Source of the DNA: Bosea sp. RAC05
GTDB lineage: Bacteria > Pseudomonadota > Alphaproteobacteria > Rhizobiales > Beijerinckiaceae
Assembly (NCBI RefSeq): GCF_001713455.1
Contig: NZ_CP016464.1
Span: 3,024,001-3,088,000 of the forward strand
Direction of reading: 5' to 3'
Length of the DNA stretch: 64,000 nt
Shown here: piece by piece, positions 58,461 through 64,000 of the stretch
Layout: each line of letters starts with the position of its first letter
Position numbering within the stretch: the stretch's first letter is position 1
Notes under the pieces: generated by a model
What the model was told of the DNA's origin: nothing
Database searches by the model: none
The model's input: only the letters and a program-made list of their open reading frames with translations
Program-made: the position numbers and the translations under genes

Positions 58461-59345
58461 TCAACCCTGCTCGAAGGCAATGAGGCAGCCCATCGCCGCC
58501 TCGGCCGGCACCACGATCCGCTCCTCGCCCTGGCCGAAGGCGATGTCGGCCGTTTCCAGCCTCGCCGCCACGACGTCGAGATCGGGAACCGTGACGCAGA
58601 ATCCGAGGAAGCGGGCCGGCGTGGGATCCGGCTCGGCATGGTAGATTGCCTGCGCGGCCTCGGGGTCGAGCAGGTCGATGCGCCCGCGCGGCAGGGTCAG
58701 GACATAGTCCGCATTGCCCTCCAGCACCTCGGGGAAACCGGCGAAGCTCTGCAGGAAGCCGCGGTGCTGACCAGGATCGTCGGTGACGAGGATGGCGGCC
58801 GAGAGCGCGCTGGCGCCATTGGCGTGCTGCTGGAAGGCCGGGTTCCAGAAATTCTGCGGCTCGTGCTGCTGGCAGACGAAGAAGCCGCATTCCGGGGCCA
58901 GCGGATCGGCGGCGAAGGCCAGCGAAAACGCGACGCGCACGGTTGAGCCATCGGGCCGCTTCGCCTGGCGCTCGAAGAAGAACGGCTCGAAATCGCCGAT
59001 GCCGGCCGCGTTGAACGCGGTCGCATCCGCCTTGGCGTCGCGGCTTTCGAGGACCAGCATGGACAGGCCCTCGCCCCGCTCCAGGGCCTCGCGCACGAAC
59101 TGGCCGAAGGAAAACTGCCGCGGCGCCGGCGCCGGAATCGCCCCCGCATCGCCGATCGTGATCAACTCCAGGAACGCACCCGGAAACTGCACGATCCGGT
59201 TTTCCGTGCCCCAGGGATGGCGGTTGCGGGTCCCGACGGTGAAGCCGAGCGTCTCGTAGAAGGCCCCAGCGGCATCGAGATCGCGCACGCCGATGACGAG
59301 ATGGTCGAGGCCGCGGGGCGACAGGGCAGCGGTCGAATCGGACAT
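58461..59345 (-). CDS. VOC-superfamily (glyoxalase-like) protein
   Basis: 294 residues. The N-terminal beta-alpha-beta-beta module is GLDHLVIGVRDLDAAGAFYE followed by TLGFTVGTRNRHPWGTENRI and FPGAFLELITIGD, so the His and Glu metal ligands of the first module are visible. A second module runs from about 175. The arrangement resembles the glyoxalase-like domain 3 group (long two-module VOC proteins). Substrate unknown. It lies between the two DUF350 genes and may be unrelated to them. Confidence 0.85.
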   Translation of the reverse strand: MSDSTAALSPRGLDHLVIGVRDLDAAGAFYETLGFTVGTRNRHPWGTENRIVQFPGAFLELITIGDAGAIPAPAPRQFSFGQFVREALERGEGLSMLVLESRDAKADATAFNAAGIGDFEPFFFERQAKRPDGSTVRVAFSLAFAADPLAPECGFFVCQQHEPQNFWNPAFQQHANGASALSAAILVTDDPGQHRGFLQSFAGFPEVLEGNADYVLTLPRGRIDLLDPEAAQAIYHAEPDPTPARFLGFCVTVPDLDVVAARLETADIAFGQGEERIVVPAEAAMGCLIAFEQG

Positions 59346-59444
59346 GGGCATGGCTCTCGCAACGGCGGCAGGGGTGGCTGGACCATCCCTAGCAGTTCGG
59401 TGCCCGCCGGTCATGCGCCGCCACGGCGTGCCGGTGAGGCCCCC

Positions 59445-60614
59445 TCACCCCTCGATGTAGTGCGGCACGAAGCGCGAGCTGTTCTTGGTGATCGGCGAGA
59501 CATCCTCGCGCACGCACAGGCCGCAGGCCTGCGAGGCGACCAGCCAGGAGCCGAGGACGGCATAGCGCCCGTCCTGCGCGAACAGGTTCGGCGCCGCGTC
59601 CTGCAGGATGAAGCCTTCGGCGCCGTAGGGGCCGTCGTCGCTGTCGATCACGGTGCCGCGCTCGATCAGGGCGATGTTGGCGCCCTCGCGCGAATAGAGC
59701 GGCTTGCGGACATGGCGCGCCGAAAGCCCGGCGCAGCGCGGGTCGCCCTCGAAGAAGGCCGGCAGCAGGTTGGGATGGCCAGGCTCCATCTCCCAAAGAC
59801 AGGCCAGCAGGCCCTTGTTCGAGAGCAGCGCCTTCCAGGGCGGCTCGACGAACTGGCAGCGCGACGTGGCGAGGTTGGCGGCATAGCCCTCGCGGAACAG
59901 CCACTCCCAGGGATAGAGCTTGAACAGCGTCTCGATCGGCTGGTTGGCGCCGTCGCAGAAGCGCCCGTCCGAGAGCAGGCCGATCTCCTCGACATAGGTG
60001 AAGCGCGCATCGAGCCCGGCCTGGACGGCGCAGTCCATCAGGTAGTCGACGGTGCCCCTGTCCTCGGCGCTCGACTGGACGCAGGCGAGATGCAGCCGGT
60101 AGGGCGAGGGCTGGCGGAGTTGTCCGAACGCCGCGATCAGCCGCTCATGCAGCGAGTTGAACTGGTCGCATTCCGGGCGTAGCACGCCGCGCGCCATCGC
60201 CTGCTCGAGCCAGTCCCACTGCACCACAGCCGATTCGAACAGCGCGGTGGGCGTATCGGCGTTGTATTCCAGCAGCTTGGCCGGCCCCTTCCCGTCATAG
60301 GCGAGGTCGAGCCGGCCATAGAGGTTGCGGTCGCCGCGCCGCCAGCTCTCGCGGATGAAATCCCACTGTCCGCCGGGGATCGAGAGCCGGCTCAGGATTT
60401 CATCATCATCGATGGCTTTCTCGATGAAGGCGAAGCAGAGCTGCTCGATCGCATCCGTCGGCGCCTCGATGTCACGCTCGATCTGCTCGAGCGTGAAGGC
60501 ATAGGCGACGCTTTCGTCCCAGTAGGTCTGGCCGTCGATGGTGTGGAAGGCGAAGCCCAGCCGCTCGACCTCGGTCTGCCAGTCGGGGCGCGGCGCGAGG
60601 GGAACCCGGCGCAT
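59445..60614 (-). CDS. Glutathionylspermidine synthase-family ATP-grasp protein (YjfC/YgiC-like)
   Basis: 389 residues, matching YgiC/YjfC (about 386) rather than the two-domain GspS (about 620). Conserved parts: YWDESVAYAFTLEQIERDIE, GRLDLAYDGKGPAKLLEYNA, DTPTALFESAVVQWDWLEQA, then KLYPWEWLFREGYAANL, LSNKGLLACLWEMEPGHPNL and ILQDAAPNLF. The ATP-grasp fold is that of a peptide-bond-forming ligase; the amide product is not known for this branch. It is 1 base after the DUF1190 gene and thus co-transcribed with it. Confidence 0.92.
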   Translation of the reverse strand: MRRVPLAPRPDWQTEVERLGFAFHTIDGQTYWDESVAYAFTLEQIERDIEAPTDAIEQLCFAFIEKAIDDDEILSRLSIPGGQWDFIRESWRRGDRNLYGRLDLAYDGKGPAKLLEYNADTPTALFESAVVQWDWLEQAMARGVLRPECDQFNSLHERLIAAFGQLRQPSPYRLHLACVQSSAEDRGTVDYLMDCAVQAGLDARFTYVEEIGLLSDGRFCDGANQPIETLFKLYPWEWLFREGYAANLATSRCQFVEPPWKALLSNKGLLACLWEMEPGHPNLLPAFFEGDPRCAGLSARHVRKPLYSREGANIALIERGTVIDSDDGPYGAEGFILQDAAPNLFAQDGRYAVLGSWLVASQACGLCVREDVSPITKNSSRFVPHYIEG

Positions 60615-60615
60615 C

Positions 60616-61239
60616 TCAGGAGGACGAGGAGGAGGAATAGGACCGCGCCGTCGAGCCGAAGCCGCCGCGCGATGTCGTGGTGGTCGTCGTCGCGACGCCG
60701 GGCGACGAGCCGGAGCGCGCCACCAGAGCGGCGCCCGAGGTCGTCGAATAGGCGCGTGCCGACGAGGACGAGCCGCGGCCGCCATAGCCGCCCCCGCTGC
60801 TGCCGGAGGAGGATGAGCGCGCCTGCTGGCATTCGGGCGCCTGGCTGCCGGGCGGACAGGCCTGCTGCGTCGGCGGCAGCAGCGGCTGCGCCGCGCCGCC
60901 GCCTTGGGCGAGGCTGCGCGCCAGCATGAACCCGGCCAAGGCTGGAACCACCACCTGCGCCCCGTTCCAGACCGCGCTTCGGCAGGAGCCCGAGCCGTAT
61001 TCGGTCTCGCAGGCGCTGGTGCTGGTGAATTTCTTGGCGTCGCGCAGGTGGTTGGCGGTCGCTTCGTTGAAACGCTGCTCGCATTGGGTCGAGGTCAGCT
61101 GCCCGCCGGCACGGCACTCGGCGAGATTGGCGTAGACGAGGCTCTCCTCGCTCTGCTGCTGCGAGCCCGACCGGCCCCAATAGGTCGCCACGAGCAGAAT
61201 ACCCGCCGCCGCCAGGCCGATCTGGGTCGAGCGTTTCAT
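60616..61239 (-). CDS. DUF1190-family protein (YgiB/YjfM-like)
   Basis: 207 residues. The N-terminal helix MKRSTQIGLAAAGILLVATY could be a signal anchor. Four Cys are set in AECRAGGQLTSTQCEQRFNE and TSACETEYGSGSCRSAVWNG, the DUF1190 spacing of YgiB and YjfM. The C-terminal third is low-complexity Ser/Gly/Thr-rich, as in the E. coli family members. With the next gene it repeats the ygiB-ygiC and yjfM-yjfC pairing. Confidence 0.9.
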   Translation of the reverse strand: MKRSTQIGLAAAGILLVATYWGRSGSQQQSEESLVYANLAECRAGGQLTSTQCEQRFNEATANHLRDAKKFTSTSACETEYGSGSCRSAVWNGAQVVVPALAGFMLARSLAQGGGAAQPLLPPTQQACPPGSQAPECQQARSSSSGSSGGGYGGRGSSSSARAYSTTSGAALVARSGSSPGVATTTTTTSRGGFGSTARSYSSSSSS

Positions 61240-61249
61240 CGCTACCTCC

Positions 61250-61651
61250 TCAGGCCGTCATGCTGGCGGCGGCGAGCGTGCCTGAGATCACCGCGATCAC
61301 GGCGAGCATCACCGCCGAGGGCAGGCGATCCTCCTCGATCTTGCGCGACAGCTCGGGAATCAGGATCCGCGCCAGCCCATAGGCCCCGAACTGGATGATC
61401 ATCGCGGCCACCGCCCAGATCACGAGGTCGGGGATGCTGCTCGCCTGCGCGATCGCCTTTTCGAGCGGCACCGAGAAGCCGGCGACATTGCCGCCGAGCG
61501 CGATCGCCGCCGAGAGATTGCCACCGCGGATCAGCGCGATCTCGTCATGGGCGGTAAGACGCAGATAGATCGCGACGAAACAGGCGATCAGCGCGGCGCC
61601 GAGGACGAAGTAGAGAAGGAACGCGGGCAGCCCCGCCATCGAGATCACCAT
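61250..61651 (-). CDS. DUF350-family membrane protein (YjfL-like), copy 2
   Basis: 133 residues with four helices (LPAFLLYFVLGAALIACFVA, NLSAAIALGGNVAGFSVPLE, DLVIWAVAAMIIQFGAYGLA, VMLAVIAVISGTLAAASMTA) and the interhelix motif HDEIALIRGGN. It lies 10 bases before the DUF1190 gene, so DUF350-DUF1190-YjfC form one operon. The start MVISMAGLPA may alternatively be the ATG at 61639. It shares the family motif with copy 1 but the sequences differ substantially. Confidence 0.9.
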   Translation of the reverse strand: MVISMAGLPAFLLYFVLGAALIACFVAIYLRLTAHDEIALIRGGNLSAAIALGGNVAGFSVPLEKAIAQASSIPDLVIWAVAAMIIQFGAYGLARILIPELSRKIEEDRLPSAVMLAVIAVISGTLAAASMTA

Positions 61652-61795
61652 GCCGTCGCCCCCAGCGGATCGGGATCGTCCGGTCTCACTATACGTCAGT
61701 GGCCGGCCCGCGCCAGTGGTACGCGTCGGCGTTCCGCACCCGAGCGCGGGGGCGGACAAGACCGCGCATCCGCCCCGCCAGGACTCCCACCCTCG

Positions 61796-62770
61796 TCAGG
61801 GCCAGACAGGCATGCCATCCAGCCCGGCCGTCTCCGGCAGGCCGCAGATCAGGTTGGCGTTCTGCACCGCCTGACCGGCCGCACCCTTGCCGAGATTGTC
61901 GACCACGCCCATCGCGATCACCAGATTGCGCTCGGGATCGGCCGCATAGCTGACGAAGGCGAGGTTGGAGCCGGTCGCCCATTTCGTCTGCGGCGGCTTG
62001 TCGGTCACGCGGATGAACGAACGCCCGGCATAGAAGCGCCGGGCCGCCTCCAGGCACTGGCCCGTGGTGGCGCTCCCGCGACAATAGATCGTGGCGAGGA
62101 TGCCACGCGTCATCGGCACCAGATGCGGCGTGAACACCAGCCCGGCCGCGCTGCCGCCGCTCAGCGTCTCGATCGTCCTGGCGATCTCGGGCATGTGGAC
62201 ATGCCTGAGCAGCCCATAGGGCACGAGGTTCTCGTTGCTCTCGGCATAGCCGAATGTGCTGTCGCCACCCCGCCCGGCACCGGAGATGCCCGTCTTGACA
62301 TCGATGACGATGTTGCCGGGCTCGATCAGCTTGTCGGCCAGCAGCGGCGCCAGCGCCGTCAGCGTCGCGGCGGGGAAGCAACCGGGGTTGGCCACGCGGG
62401 TCTGCCCCTCGATCCGGTTTGGCCAGATGTCGGCCAGCCCATAGGCCCAGCCCTCGGCAGAGCGATGGTCACCGCCGAGATCGACGATCTTCACCGCCTT
62501 GGGGACGCGGGCCAAAGCCGCGGCCGAGGCGCCCGTGGGCAGCGACGCGAACAGCACGTCGAGAGGCGGCAGAGTCTCAGGATCCCACTTCGCGATCACC
62601 AGTTCGGCCAGCCTGGCCGGCACGCCCGGGAAGCGATCCACCAGGCGGCTGCCCGCGCTGCTCTCGCCCGCGGCGTAAACGAGTTCGAAGACCGGATGGC
62701 TGGCGATCAGGCGCAGCGCTTCGCCGCCGCCAAATCCGCTGATTCCGACAATGCCGACGCGAATGCTCAT
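61796..62770 (-). CDS. argC: N-acetyl-gamma-glutamyl-phosphate reductase ArgC
   Basis: 324 residues. The NADP-binding N-terminus is VGIVGISGFGGGEALRLIAS, and the catalytic Cys is in VANPGCFPAATLTALAPLLA. Also seen are DVKTGISGAGRGGD, FTPHLVPMTRGILATIYCRG and ATGSNLAFVSYAAD. It reduces N-acetylglutamyl phosphate in arginine synthesis. AAGGA precedes the ATG. Between it and pyrG are 325 bases holding a terminator-like hairpin and a candidate leader peptide rich in Arg (listed separately), suggesting attenuation. Confidence 0.93.
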   Translation of the reverse strand: MSIRVGIVGISGFGGGEALRLIASHPVFELVYAAGESSAGSRLVDRFPGVPARLAELVIAKWDPETLPPLDVLFASLPTGASAAALARVPKAVKIVDLGGDHRSAEGWAYGLADIWPNRIEGQTRVANPGCFPAATLTALAPLLADKLIEPGNIVIDVKTGISGAGRGGDSTFGYAESNENLVPYGLLRHVHMPEIARTIETLSGGSAAGLVFTPHLVPMTRGILATIYCRGSATTGQCLEAARRFYAGRSFIRVTDKPPQTKWATGSNLAFVSYAADPERNLVIAMGVVDNLGKGAAGQAVQNANLICGLPETAGLDGMPVWP

Positions 62771-62794
62771 GGTGATGTCCTTCTGGTCCTGGGC

Positions 62795-62820
62795 AAAAGA
62801 AAACCCCCGGAGCCGGGGGC
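62795..62820 (-). terminator. Terminator-like hairpin just upstream of argC
   Basis: On the minus strand CCCCCGG-CT-CCGGGGG is followed by TTTTCTTTT, an apparently good intrinsic terminator. It ends only about 25 bases before the argC ATG, too close for a separate promoter downstream of it. An alternative pairing uses the upstream AACCCCC run (62823-62829) with the same GGGGGTT. It may terminate pyrG transcripts or serve as the switch of an attenuator for argC. Confidence 0.65.
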
Positions 62821-62867
62821 TGCGGGGGTTCGGGACTGCGGGCCGAAGGCCGCTTCGGAGATTGAGC

Positions 62868-62981
62868 CTACGCAGAGGCCGTCATCACGCCAAAGGATGC
62901 TGATCGACGCGCAGCTCCGCGAGCCGCCGCTTGGGTGCAGCAGCGTCGGCGTCGGTCGACAAAGGTCGTGATCGGCAGCAT
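62868..62981 (-). CDS. Candidate arginine-rich leader peptide upstream of argC
   Basis: A 37-codon frame from ATG 62981 to TAG 62868 reads MLPITTFVDRRRRCCTQAAA then RGAARRSASFGVMTASA. It has four consecutive Arg codons and seven in all, and ends 48 bases before the terminator hairpin. This is the layout of amino-acid attenuators, and Arg is the end product of the argC pathway. Caution: no good ribosome-binding site is seen, and high-GC DNA yields Arg-rich frames by chance. Confidence 0.3.
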   Translation of the reverse strand: MLPITTFVDRRRRCCTQAAARGAARRSASFGVMTASA

Positions 62982-63095
62982 GTCCGGCGACGCGTGCCGC
63001 AAGGCACATCGGTCGTCAAGCCGAATGTCCGTTGTCCACCGGGAGGAACGGCTGACCGGCGCCGCATCAGGCTGCGACGGCCGTCCCCACCCGCC

Positions 63096-64000
63096 TCAGA
63101 CCAGCCGGCTCTGCACCATCGCGGCCTGGACGAAGCTCGCAAACAGCGGATGCGGCTCGAAGGGGCGCGATTTCAGCTCGGGATGATACTGCACGCCGAT
63201 GAACCAGGGATGGTCGGGGTATTCGATCGTCTCGGGCAGGAGCCCGTCCGGCGAGAGGCCGCAGAAGCTCATGCCCTGCGCCTCGAGCCGGTCGCGATAG
63301 CCCATATTGACCTCGTAGCGGTGGCGATGCCGCTCGGAGATCTCGGTGGTGCCGTAGATCTGCGCGATCTTGGAACCCGCCGCCAGCGTCGAGGCATAGG
63401 CGCCCAGCCGCATCGTGCCGCCGAGATTGCCGTCGGCCGCGCGCTGCTCGATCTCGTTGCCGCGCATCCACTCGGTCATCAGGCCGACGACGGGCTCGGT
63501 CGTCGGGCCGAACTCGGTCGAGTTGGCGTCGGTGATGCCGGCGAGCGAACGCGCCGCCTCGATCACCGCCATCTGCATGCCGAAGCAGATGCCGAAATAG
63601 GGCACCTTGCGCTGCCTGGCGAAGGTCGCCGCCTTGATCTTGCCCTCGGCGCCGCGATGGCCGAAGCCGCCCGGCACCAGGATGCCGTGGACATGCTCGA
63701 GGAAGGGCGCCGGGTCCTCCTTCTCGAAGACCTCCGACTCGATCCAGTCGAGATTGACCTTGACGCGGTTGGCGATGCCGCCATGCATCAGCGCCTCGAT
63801 GAGGGACTTATAGGCGTCCTTCATCCCCGTATATTTGCCGACGATGGCGATGGTGACCTCGCCCTCGGGGTTCTTCACGCGCTCGGAGATGCGCCGCCAG
63901 TTGGAGACGTCGGGCTCCTGGCTCGCATCCATCCCGAAGGCGGCCAGAACCTCGTTGTCGAGCCCCTCGGCGTGGTAGGACAGCGGCACGTCGTAGATCG
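63096..64000 (-). CDS. pyrG: CTP synthase PyrG, C-terminal part (5' end outside window)
   Basis: The frame is open through the right edge, so about 240 N-terminal residues (the ATP-dependent amidoligase domain) are missing. The visible part holds the linker ([40 protein letters not shown]) and the class I glutaminase domain: [20 protein letters not shown], nucleophile Cys in [39 protein letters not shown], and the His/Glu pair in [20 protein letters not shown]. It converts UTP to CTP using glutamine. Confidence 0.96.
   Translation of the reverse strand, partial: IYDVPLSYHAEGLDNEVLAAFGMDASQEPDVSNWRRISERVKNPEGEVTIAIVGKYTGMKDAYKSLIEALMHGGIANRVKVNLDWIESEVFEKEDPAPFLEHVHGILVPGGFGHRGAEGKIKAATFARQRKVPYFGICFGMQMAVIEAARSLAGITDANSTEFGPTTEPVVGLMTEWMRGNEIEQRAADGNLGGTMRLGAYASTLAAGSKIAQIYGTTEISERHRHRYEVNMGYRDRLEAQGMSFCGLSPDGLLPETIEYPDHPWFIGVQYHPELKSRPFEPHPLFASFVQAAMVQSRLV

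Overview
The window is a GC-rich chromosomal segment of an alphaproteobacterium, most likely of the order Hyphomicrobiales (Bosea-like by overall gene style; the genus is an impression, not a result). The grounds are the recG / sdhE / mfd neighbourhood, an IalB-family protein next to hspQ, a malyl-CoA lyase of the ethylmalonyl-CoA type, an mrp-type antiporter operon, opgGH and glmUS, with dense overlapping genes and long antisense shadow ORFs typical of high GC.

Layout. 1-8534 (+): one long, mostly overlapping catabolic and transport operon. It holds a GGT-family hydrolase resembling HpxW (cut by the window edge), two Dpp-type permeases and their binding protein, a GATase1-like protein, HpxZ, a LacI-HTH/PfkB fusion, a BtpA-family TIM barrel and a second PfkB kinase. 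The substrate is unknown. 8535-9012: decayed DNA with an IS66 relic. 9013-18213 (-): mnhABCDEFG followed without a gap by a sensor kinase and a sigma-54 activator; MnhG is fused to a universal-stress-type region. 18521-19374: an IS5/IS427-like element with a frameshifted transposase. 19371-35175: ordinary chromosomal genes (methyltransferase, Bug binding protein, recX, arfB, mazG, cysG, OsmC, sulfurtransferase, rimO, a mosaic pentapeptide-repeat membrane protein, quinone oxidoreductase, FAD monooxygenase, CoA transferase, AEC transporter).

35353-37508: a 2.16 kb IS1595-family transposon flanked by an 8-bp direct repeat. It carries the transposase, a tRNA-Thr-like gene with a 15-nt hairpin inserted in its D arm, a protein with a HEPN-type R-N-x3-H motif, and two small ORFs. 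This is the most unusual region of the window. 37603-64000: malyl-CoA lyase, hspQ, ialB, a YejA-like binding protein with a degenerate AMP-binding partner, mfd, sdhE, recG, DUF502, DUF454, glmS, glmU, opgG, opgH, a YjfL/YjfM/YjfC-like set with two DUF350 proteins, and argC preceded by a possible Arg leader peptide and terminator. The segment ends in pyrG, which is cut by the window edge.

At least four different palindromic intergenic repeats (28949, 34051, 43090, 46741) lie between genes. Function assignments rest on motifs read by eye; no database search was possible.
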